Source of the DNA: JBBRZF01 sp038236965
GTDB lineage: Bacteria; Acidobacteriota; Terriglobia; Terriglobales; Acidobacteriaceae
Length of the DNA stretch: 8,442 nt
Direction: 5' to 3'
Assembly: GCA_038236965.1 (NCBI GenBank)
Contig: JBBRZF010000155.1
Span: 1 to 8,442, forward strand
Positions 1-5,480 of the stretch are shown one piece after another. Position 1 is the first letter of the stretch. The number at the start of each line of letters is the position of its first letter. The notes under the pieces were generated by a model that worked only from the letters and a program-made list of their open reading frames with translations, had not been told where the DNA came from and did not search any database. The translations under genes were made by a program, and so were the position numbers.

Positions 1-225
1 AGATCCGGCCGCTCCGACGCACGCGAAGTCAATGGCGTCGGGCGTGATGGATGCTTTCTCGCACGCCTCCAGAATGGCGCCGTGCAATGAGGCGCGTACC
101 TGGGCTTCAGGAAGGCGCAGCGCGTTGGATGCGCCGTGTGTCGCCGTCGCCAATAAGCGATCCTCCGTTGCGATGGCAGCCGTCGTCTTGGAGCCGCCGC
201 CGTCCACGCCTAGATAGATGGGCAT
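1..225 (-). CDS. BadF/BadG/BcrA/BcrD-family sugar kinase, N-terminal part (N-acetylglucosamine kinase-like)
   Basis: Only the first 75 codons lie in the window; the gene runs off its left edge. The protein begins MPIYLGVDGGGSKTTAAI, the N-terminal phosphate-1 loop of the ASKHA (actin/hexokinase/Hsp70) fold as found in BadF-type ATPases and N-acetylglucosamine kinases: a hydrophobic strand, then D8-G-G-G-S-K-T that contacts ATP phosphate. The HGASN stretch at residues 30-34 and CVGAAGS at 69-75 also fit GlcNAc-kinase relatives. The family phosphorylates GlcNAc, glucosamine or similar sugars with ATP in the cytoplasm; the substrate here cannot be told from this fragment. The ATG at 225 puts the first strand at the usual distance from the terminus. 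An in-frame ATG at 285 would add 20 residues but would abut the divergent symporter's start. No convincing Shine-Dalgarno precedes either. The divergent symporter suggests an uptake-phosphorylation pair (inference). Confidence 0.85.
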   Translation of the reverse strand, partial: MPIYLGVDGGGSKTTAAIATEDRLLATATHGASNALRLPEAQVRASLHGAILEACEKASITPDAIDFACVGAAGS

Positions 226-295
226 TGAGGAATGTTCTACCACGCTTCCGAGGATTTCGGCGACAATCTCGCGCGCTTCCCGCATAATGAGCGGA
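226..295 (+). promoter_or_regulatory. Kinase/symporter divergent intergenic region with candidate promoter for the symporter
   Basis: Only about 70 bases separate the likely kinase start (225, minus) from the likely symporter start (296, plus), so both promoters must fit here or overlap the coding ends. On the plus strand GCGACA (260-265), 17 bases, then CATAAT (283-288) resembles a sigma-70 promoter (4/6 and 5/6 matches). The -10 ends 7 bases before the ATG at 296, so transcription would begin at or next to that ATG. No comparable pair was found on the minus strand. This is a by-eye match only. Confidence 0.35.
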
Positions 296-1831
296 ATGCG
301 TTCAGGCCTGAATCCAGTCGATCTCGCGCTGATCGCCGCCTACCTGGTCGGCATCACGCTGTTTGGCCTGCGCTTCCGCAAGGCCCAACGCTCATTACGC
401 GATTACTTCCTGGCCGACCGCAACGTGCCCTGGTGGGCCATCTCCCTGAGCATCGTCGCCGCCGAAACCAGTACGCTCACCATCATCGGCGTTCCCGGCC
501 TGGCCTACGACACCAACTTCGGCTTCCTGCAACTGGTACTGGGGTACCTGGTAGCACGCTTCATCATCGTCCTGCTTTTCATCCCGCAATATTTTCGCGG
601 TGAACTGTTTACCGCCTATCAACTGATCGACCGCAGATTCGGCCCGCGACTTCGATCGCTAACAGCAGGATTGTTTTTGCTGACGCGCGCTGCTGCTGAA
701 GGCGTACGTGTCTTCGCCGTGTCCATGGTGGTCGATATCGCGATAAGCCCGATGCTCGGTTCGCTGGCAGGATCGAAGCGCGACTTCGTCGCCATCGGAA
801 TAGTTGTGGCGCTGACGTTGATCTACACCTTCGAAGGTGGAATGACCGCGGTCATCTGGACAGACGTGGTGCAGATGGGAATTTACATCGGCGGAACTAT
901 CGTGGGATTCGTCACCATCCTCCACCTTGTTCCGGGTGGATGGAATTCAGTACACGAGGTCGCTTCGGCGGCGGGAAAATTCCGTGTCTTCGACTTCGGC
1001 ATGGATCTGACGCGGACGTACACCTTCTGGGCTGGACTGATCGGCGGAACGTTCCTGACCACGGCTTCGCATGGCACGGATCAGTTGATGGTGCAGCGAC
1101 TGCTGGCGGCGCGCAATGAACGGCAGTCGAAACTCGCGCTGCTCTCTAGCGGAGTGTTCATCCTCGTACAGTTCTCGTTCTTCCTGCTGGTGGGTGCGAT
1201 GCTGTTCGTCTTCTATAAGACGACCGACCCGGCAGCACACTTCCTGCGCTCCGACCGCATCTTCCCAACCTTCATCGTGCAGCACATGCCTCACGGCATC
1301 AGCGGACTTCTAGTAGCGGCGATACTTGCGGCGGCGATGAGCAACTTGAGCGCCGCGCTGAATTCACTGTCGTCCACTTCGATGATCGATTTCTATCTGC
1401 GCTTCCGTCCAAACACAACCGATGCGCGACGCATGTTCCTGTCCCGCGCGAGTACGATTGCCTGGGGATTGGTGCTGTTCGGACTGGCATTGCTGTCGCG
1501 TCGCGGTGGACCGGTGGTGGAGGTTGGACTCTCCATCGCTTCCGTGGCATACGGGGCGCTGCTCGGAGTGTTCCTATTGGGCGTGTTGACGAAACGCGCC
1601 ACGGAATCTGGCGCAATGCTTGGGATGCTATGCGGATTCCTCATCGACCTGTACGTCTGGCTGGCGCCGCTTCCCCAGATTGTCATTCGACTCTGGACGC
1701 ACATCCTTGGCCACGCACCGGCCGGGACGAAACTCGCGTGGACCTGGTACGTCGTAGTGGGTTCGGTGATGACTTTTACGGTTGGATATTTTGCCAGCTT
1801 CGCGCTCGGCACAAGAACCAAGGAGAGCTAA
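296..1831 (+). CDS. Sodium:solute symporter (SSS family), substrate unknown
   Basis: An inner-membrane Na+-coupled importer of the SSS family (PutP/SGLT type, TC 2.A.21), about 511 residues, normal for the family, with roughly 13 hydrophobic segments. After a short N-terminus comes TM1 (about residues 6-24), then the FRKAQRSLRDYFLADRNVPWW block that is typical of SSS proteins (F-L-A-x-R just before TM2). GGMTAVIWTDVVQMGIYIGG matches the family's mid-protein signature. Residues 345-361 (AAAMSNLSAALNSLSST) form the TM8 motif whose Ser-Ser or Ser-Thr pair binds Na+ in vSGLT and PutP; here the pair is Ser349-Asn350. The ATG at 287 is 9 bases upstream in the same frame. An even earlier ATG at 218 would overlap the kinase and seems unlikely. 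No clear Shine-Dalgarno is seen. The stop codon directly abuts the permease start. The partner kinase suggests a sugar or amino-sugar substrate, but family members also carry proline, pantothenate, iodide or sialic acid. Confidence 0.88.
   Translation: MRSGLNPVDLALIAAYLVGITLFGLRFRKAQRSLRDYFLADRNVPWWAISLSIVAAETSTLTIIGVPGLAYDTNFGFLQLVLGYLVARFIIVLLFIPQYFRGELFTAYQLIDRRFGPRLRSLTAGLFLLTRAAAEGVRVFAVSMVVDIAISPMLGSLAGSKRDFVAIGIVVALTLIYTFEGGMTAVIWTDVVQMGIYIGGTIVGFVTILHLVPGGWNSVHEVASAAGKFRVFDFGMDLTRTYTFWAGLIGGTFLTTASHGTDQLMVQRLLAARNERQSKLALLSSGVFILVQFSFFLLVGAMLFVFYKTTDPAAHFLRSDRIFPTFIVQHMPHGISGLLVAAILAAAMSNLSAALNSLSSTSMIDFYLRFRPNTTDARRMFLSRASTIAWGLVLFGLALLSRRGGPVVEVGLSIASVAYGALLGVFLLGVLTKRATESGAMLGMLCGFLIDLYVWLAPLPQIVIRLWTHILGHAPAGTKLAWTWYVVVGSVMTFTVGYFASFALGTRTKES
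1820..1825 (+). promoter_or_regulatory. Ribosome binding site of the APC permease
   Basis: AAGGAG lies in the last codons of the symporter gene, 6 bases before GTG 1832. It fixes a GTG start immediately after the symporter's TAA and points to coupled translation of the two transporters. Confidence 0.85.
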
Positions 1832-3199
1832 GTGTCTGAAGTGCAGCGTCCAGAACTTGCGCGCGAACTAGGGGCGAGCCATTCGATAGCCATCGTGGTT
1901 GGAACCATCATTGGCAGCGGCATCTTCCTGGTTCCGGCCGAGATGACGCAAGCCGTAGGCTCGGCAAAGCTTGTCTACCTCGCCTGGATCGTCGGTGGGT
2001 TGCTCTCCCTGTTTGGCGCGCTGACCTATGCCGAACTCGGCGCAATGAAACCTCAAGCCGGGGGCGAGTACATCTTCGTTCGCGACGCCTATGGGCCGCT
2101 GCTCGGATTCCTCTACGGATGGGCATGGTTCACAGTCGGCAAACCAGCGTCGATCGCGACAGTGACGATTGGAATCGTTCGGGTGCTGGGAACATTCCCG
2201 GCGCTTGCGGGTCTATCCCACGTAGCTTTTTCGCTTGGCGTGCAGGTCACCTACGGACAACTCACCGCCATAGGATTGACCGTCGCTATCTCGGTGCTGA
2301 ATTACCTGGGGATACGCAAGGCAGGAAACTTCCAACTCGTTCTTACCGTGCTGAAGATTGCGATGATCCTCGCAATCGTCGTGATCGGATTCACGTATTC
2401 AGGAGGATCGTGGACCAATTTCACAACCACTTTCACCGGGGCCAAAGGCGGTATCTCGGGATTCATGGCGGCACTGGTGGCTGCGCTCTGGGCGTATGAC
2501 GGATGGAACGACCTCAACATGGTCGCCGGAGAAGTGAAGAATCCTGAGCGCAATATTCCCATCGGACTGATTGTCGGCGTGGGAATCGTTGCGGTGCTCT
2601 ACATGCTTGTGAATGCAGCGGTACAGTACGTAATACCGTCAGCGGACATCGCCGCATCCGAGCGCGTCGCCTCGCACGCGACGCAGTTGGCCATTGGCAC
2701 TGCGGGAGCGGCGATCGTCTCGATAGGAATGGCGATATCGATGTTCGTCACCTTGAATGGCACGGTGATGAGCGGCGCGCGCATACCCTTCGCCATGGCG
2801 CGCGACGGATATTTTTTCCGTTCGCTGGCTGAAGTTCACCCGCGATTCCATTCGCCCTCAACCTCCATCGTGGTGCAAGCTACCCTGGCTTCCGTGCTCC
2901 TGTTACTGGCTGGAACGTTTCGCGAACTATTCTCGCTGGCAATTTATTCCGAGTGGCTCTTCTACATGATTGCAGCGAGCACGGTTTTCTATTTCCGCTT
3001 CTACGAGCCCGACGCTCGCAGGCCTTATCGCACATGGGTATATCCGGTGGTTCCGGCGATTTTCATCATCGCCTCAGCTATCCTGCTTTATTACACCTTT
3101 ATGGAGAATCTGCGGAACTCCCTAATCGGGTCCGGGATCATCCTGGCGGGAATTCCCATCTTCTACTTCTTCAAACGAAGAACGGAAACGAATTCTTGA
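1832..3199 (+). CDS. APC-superfamily amino acid permease
   Basis: A 455-residue, 12-segment inner-membrane amino acid transporter of the amino acid-polyamine-organocation superfamily (TC 2.A.3; resembles the LAT and basic amino acid/Ser-Thr exchanger branches). TM1 carries GTIIGSGIF (residues 24-32), whose unwound G-S-G-I-F segment binds the amino acid's carboxylate and amino groups. The first intracellular loop has the GGEYIFVRDAYGP block. TM6 carries ALWAYDGWNDLN (about 218-229), followed by GEVKNPERNIP, the second hallmark of the family. The side-chain specificity is not readable. The start is GTG, set by AAGGAG at 1820-1825, and there are no bases between the symporter's stop and this start, so the two are almost certainly co-transcribed. 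A bidirectional hairpin terminator follows 16 bases after the stop. Joint expression with a sodium symporter suggests a scavenging operon (inference). Confidence 0.92.
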   Translation: MSEVQRPELARELGASHSIAIVVGTIIGSGIFLVPAEMTQAVGSAKLVYLAWIVGGLLSLFGALTYAELGAMKPQAGGEYIFVRDAYGPLLGFLYGWAWFTVGKPASIATVTIGIVRVLGTFPALAGLSHVAFSLGVQVTYGQLTAIGLTVAISVLNYLGIRKAGNFQLVLTVLKIAMILAIVVIGFTYSGGSWTNFTTTFTGAKGGISGFMAALVAALWAYDGWNDLNMVAGEVKNPERNIPIGLIVGVGIVAVLYMLVNAAVQYVIPSADIAASERVASHATQLAIGTAGAAIVSIGMAISMFVTLNGTVMSGARIPFAMARDGYFFRSLAEVHPRFHSPSTSIVVQATLASVLLLLAGTFRELFSLAIYSEWLFYMIAASTVFYFRFYEPDARRPYRTWVYPVVPAIFIIASAILLYYTFMENLRNSLIGSGIILAGIPIFYFFKRRTETNS

Positions 3200-3215
3200 A
3201 ATGTATTGAAATCAG

Positions 3216-3247
3216 AAAAACGACGGCGAAAATGCCGTCGTTTCTTT
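3216..3247. terminator. Bidirectional intrinsic terminator between permease and lipoprotein
   Basis: AAACGACGGC (3218-3227) pairs perfectly with GCCGTCGTTT (3234-3243) around a 6-base loop. TTTCTTT follows on the plus strand, and AAAAA (3216-3220) precedes it, giving a U-run on the minus strand. The hairpin therefore ends both the symporter-permease transcript and the convergent lipoprotein transcript, whose stop codon is 27 bases away. Confidence 0.9.
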
Positions 3248-3270
3248 GTCTCTTCGATTTTCTATCGTGG

Positions 3271-3714
3271 CTACTGTTTCGTCGCGATGTGGTTTTCATC
3301 TCTTGATTTGGGATAGCAATACTGGAATTGTCCGGCGTTCTCTTTCCCGACAGCTGCCTTGTATTGCGGTTCCTTCAGAATCAGGCGCTCGCGACCATTG
3401 TCCGCCTGGCGCGAATCCTGGTAGAGCGCTACGAATTCCCACTCCTCGAAGTCGCCGGAAGTAAAGCTGACCTGCTTTGCGGAGGCATCGTAGGCGTAAT
3501 TTCCGCTGCCACCGCTGCGACCATCGTCATAGGTACCGTCGGGCAGCAGCGTAAAGCCGCCGGAATAGAGCGCGCGGTATCCTCCGGCCCAGCAGGAATA
3601 ATGACCTAAAGGAGGTCCACTCGCAGCGTGCGCGATGGTTTTCTTGCTGGAAGTGTCGCAGGCACATAACAACAGCAATAGCGTGCCCGTCGCTATCAGG
3701 AGTTGCTTATTCAT
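3271..3714 (-). CDS. Small lipoprotein of unknown function
   Basis: 147 residues that I do not recognise as a named family. Residues 1-18 form a lipoprotein signal peptide: MNKQ, a hydrophobic run, and L16-C17-A18-C19, with Cys19 as the likely lipidated residue. Cys at -2 of the lipobox is unusual but tolerated. Asp20 at +2 is the inner-membrane retention signal in E. coli; whether this holds here is unknown. The mature part has a linker (about 20-36) and then a glycine- and aromatic-rich, probably beta-strand core: GHYSCW, GGFTLLPDGTYDDG, SGNYAYDA, QVSFTSGDF. Alternating 'G-x-Y-x-C ... G-x-Y ... V-x-F-x-S-G' patterns recur in acidobacterial and proteobacterial hypothetical proteins (from memory, not searched). 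Cys41 and Cys133 could form a disulfide outside the cytoplasm. No Shine-Dalgarno precedes the ATG; a TATAAA element sits 4 bases upstream. Confidence 0.75.
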   Translation of the reverse strand: MNKQLLIATGTLLLLLCACDTSSKKTIAHAASGPPLGHYSCWAGGYRALYSGGFTLLPDGTYDDGRSGGSGNYAYDASAKQVSFTSGDFEEWEFVALYQDSRQADNGRERLILKEPQYKAAVGKENAGQFQYCYPKSRDENHIATKQ

Positions 3715-3875
3715 AAGTTTTATAAAATTCGAAGACAGAGTCCCAAGTTTTTGAAGTTTTAACTGTTAAGAAGGGAAATGATGCGCATGTGTTGCATCAC
3801 TGGTTAACCAGGTTACGCAACTCACCTTACCCGTAATTCATGGAGTCTAAAGATCGGCATTAAAAACAATGAGCT
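3715..3875. promoter_or_regulatory. AT-rich spacer between glgA and the lipoprotein gene, with candidate promoter and palindromes
   Basis: 161 non-coding bases, clearly more AT-rich than the neighbouring genes. For the minus-strand lipoprotein gene, TTGGGA, a 16-base spacer and TATAAA (ending 4 bases before the ATG) form a possible promoter that would give an mRNA with little or no leader. The middle holds overlapping inverted repeats: TGATGC/GCATCA (3779-3784, 3794-3799), GTTGC/GCAAC (3791-3795, 3817-3821) and the perfect 12-base palindrome CTGGTTAACCAG (3800-3811). These could be an operator or a weak glgA terminator; no strong U-run follows on the minus strand. Confidence 0.4.
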
Positions 3876-5333
3876 TCAGGCGGGCATCGGCATGCCCAGC
3901 CTTAAAGCGCGCGCCCTTTCATAAACTTTTATATATTCTTTAGCGGACACGTCCCATGAGAAATCACGAGACATCCCATTGCGCATCAGGACCTGCCAGG
4001 CAACCTTATCCTTGTACGCGCTTGTCGCCTTGACAATGGTTTCCAGCAGGGCCTCCCCGTTGTATTCGGAGAATTTGAATCCTGTTCCCTTGCGACCGTC
4101 CCACATCTCAATGGTGTCGTCGAGACCTCCGGTAGCGCGAACCACAGGAATGGTTCCGTACTTCAAACTGTAGAGCTGATTGAGGCCGCTAGGCTCGTAC
4201 CGTGAAGGCATGAGGAACATATCCGCGCCTGCCTCGATCTTGTGGGCGAGGGCGTTGTCGTAGGCTATCTTGACCGCAAATTTCGCGGGATACTGCTTGT
4301 TCAATCTGCGGAAGAGTTCCTCGTATTCCTTATCGCCAGAGCCGAGCGCGACCACGATGAGGTCCTCGCGCATCAAGCGGTCAGCAACCTGCTGTATCAG
4401 GTCAAATCCTTTTTGCGCGGCAAAGCGCGAAACAATCCCCACGACCGGAAGTTTCGTCTCCGGATCCAATCCGAACACGCGCAGCAAGTCCAGTTTGCAG
4501 ACACTCTTTCCCGACAAGTCTTCCGGCGAATACTTCCTGGCGATGAACTGGTCTTTTTCCGGAGACCATTCCTCGTAATCTACGCCATTCAGGATACCGG
4601 CGACGCTGGAAGCGCGACTACGCAATACTCCCTCGAGTCCAAATCCGTACTCCGAGGTTTGAATCTCATGCGAATATTTTCGGCTCACCGTAGTGATGTA
4701 GTCCGAATAAGTGAGCGCGCCCTTGAGGAAATTCACCTTGCCATAAAACTCCAATTTAGAAAGCGTGAACAGGTCCCAGGGCAGCATGAGCAAGGGCAAA
4801 ATATCTGGCGGAAATAGTCCCTGGTAGCCAATGTTGTGAATGGTGAAGACCGATGGTATCTCCGAAAGTGCGGGATCATCGTGATACAAAGTTCGCAGTA
4901 ACACGGGGATGAGAGCCGATTGCCAATCGTGGCAATGGAAGACGTCAGGCACGCCGAGTATCTTGGATGCTTCTATGACCGAGCGGCAATAAAGGGCGAA
5001 GCGCTCCGCGTTATCGTGATAGTCGCCGAGCGAGGTTCCATAAAGCGTTTCGCGATCGAAAAACTGGGGATACTCGATGAAGTAGAATTGGACTCCATTA
5101 TGTATGCCGCCGTCCAGGACCGAAGAGAAACGATATTGGTCATCAAATGGAACGGTGAGGCTGGCAATAACGACATCGGGTTTTTCCAATTTTGTCTGGC
5201 GATAGCGCGGTAGAAACACGGATACCTTGTGTCCCAGTTTTGCCAAGGCACGTGGAAGGGCACCGACCACGTCGGCAAGGCCGCCTGTTTTGGAATAGGG
5301 GACACACTCCGATGCCGCGAAAGCGATGTTCAC
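3876..5333 (-). CDS. glgA: Glycogen synthase (GT5 family)
   Basis: Cytoplasmic glycogen/starch synthase, 485 residues, which matches the usual length of bacterial GlgA. It transfers glucose from ADP-glucose (or UDP-glucose in some lineages) to the non-reducing end of an alpha-1,4-glucan. The N-terminal GT-B domain opens with the family signature MNIAFAASECVPYSKTGG, where Lys15 of K-T-G-G-L binds the nucleotide sugar, and continues with HCHDWQS (133-139). The C-terminal domain has SRFAAQKG (Lys308, the counterpart of the E. coli phosphate-binding Lys) and SRYEPSGLNQLYS (catalytic Glu380), then GTIPVVRATGGLDDT. The GTG at 5333 is chosen because GGAGG lies 5 bases upstream and the protein then begins exactly at the conserved N-terminus; a GTG at 5363 would add 10 non-conserved residues. 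No other glycogen gene is in the window, so glgA stands apart from glgB/C/P here. Confidence 0.96.
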   Translation of the reverse strand: MNIAFAASECVPYSKTGGLADVVGALPRALAKLGHKVSVFLPRYRQTKLEKPDVVIASLTVPFDDQYRFSSVLDGGIHNGVQFYFIEYPQFFDRETLYGTSLGDYHDNAERFALYCRSVIEASKILGVPDVFHCHDWQSALIPVLLRTLYHDDPALSEIPSVFTIHNIGYQGLFPPDILPLLMLPWDLFTLSKLEFYGKVNFLKGALTYSDYITTVSRKYSHEIQTSEYGFGLEGVLRSRASSVAGILNGVDYEEWSPEKDQFIARKYSPEDLSGKSVCKLDLLRVFGLDPETKLPVVGIVSRFAAQKGFDLIQQVADRLMREDLIVVALGSGDKEYEELFRRLNKQYPAKFAVKIAYDNALAHKIEAGADMFLMPSRYEPSGLNQLYSLKYGTIPVVRATGGLDDTIEMWDGRKGTGFKFSEYNGEALLETIVKATSAYKDKVAWQVLMRNGMSRDFSWDVSAKEYIKVYERARALRLGMPMPA

Positions 5334-5338
5334 TCGAA

Positions 5339-5343
5339 CCTCC
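5339..5343 (-). promoter_or_regulatory. Ribosome binding site deciding the glgA start
   Basis: On the minus strand GGAGG stands 5 bases before GTG 5333. It favours this GTG over the in-frame GTG at 5363 and agrees with the conserved GlgA N-terminus. Confidence 0.85.
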
Positions 5344-5464
5344 GCCAGGGACCTGTTTTGCACAGTCCAGCCTCAGTCGCACATAATGGTGTGCGGGCTG
5401 ATACCGGCATGATCGCGACCGGGAACAACATCCGGACCGCGAACGATGAGTCTAGAACCGAAGT

Positions 5465-5471
5465 GGAGAGG
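5465..5471 (+). promoter_or_regulatory. Ribosome binding site deciding the rsmA start
   Basis: GGAGAGG lies 9 bases before TTG 5481. The upstream in-frame ATG at 5409 has no such sequence, so the TTG is the better start. Confidence 0.65.
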
Positions 5472-5480
5472 TGGTCAAAC

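Larger units (their letters stand above)
5334..5480. promoter_or_regulatory. glgA/rsmA divergent promoter region with an 18-base dyad
   Basis: 147 bases between the divergent glgA and rsmA starts. On the plus strand TTGCAC (5358-5363), 18 bases, then CATAAT (5382-5387, 5/6 match to the consensus -10) is the best rsmA promoter, with a predicted start near 5394. The -10 lies inside a perfect inverted repeat, CGCACA (5378-5383) and TGTGCG (5390-5395), separated by TAATGG. Read on the minus strand the same centre gives CATTAT, a weaker -10 that could serve glgA, but no good -35 was found for it. The dyad is placed as expected for a repressor operator. Confidence 0.4.

Noticed and set aside
226..285. 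Extended kinase N-terminus from minus-strand ATG 285
   Set aside because: The frame is open and the residues look helical, but BadF-type kinases normally begin a few residues before the DGGGSKT loop, as from ATG 225. It cannot be fully excluded.
218..286. Extended N-terminus of the symporter from ATG 218
   Set aside because: The extra 23 residues are polar, unlike the family N-terminus, lack a ribosome binding site and overlap the divergent kinase start; ATG 287 or 296 fits better.
3882..3897. Hairpin GGGCAT-CGGC-ATGCCC at the 3' end of glgA as a terminator
   Set aside because: The stem is only 6 bp, lies inside the coding sequence, and the nearest T-run on the minus strand is about 15 bases away.
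4242..4817. 191-codon plus-strand frame antisense to glgA
   Set aside because: It lies wholly inside the well-conserved glgA coding region, has no family motif and no ribosome binding site; it is a by-product of glgA codon use.
5229..5480. N-terminal extension of rsmA reaching into glgA
   Set aside because: The sequence upstream of 5481 is antisense to glgA or intergenic and has no RsmA motif; a good Shine-Dalgarno marks TTG 5481.
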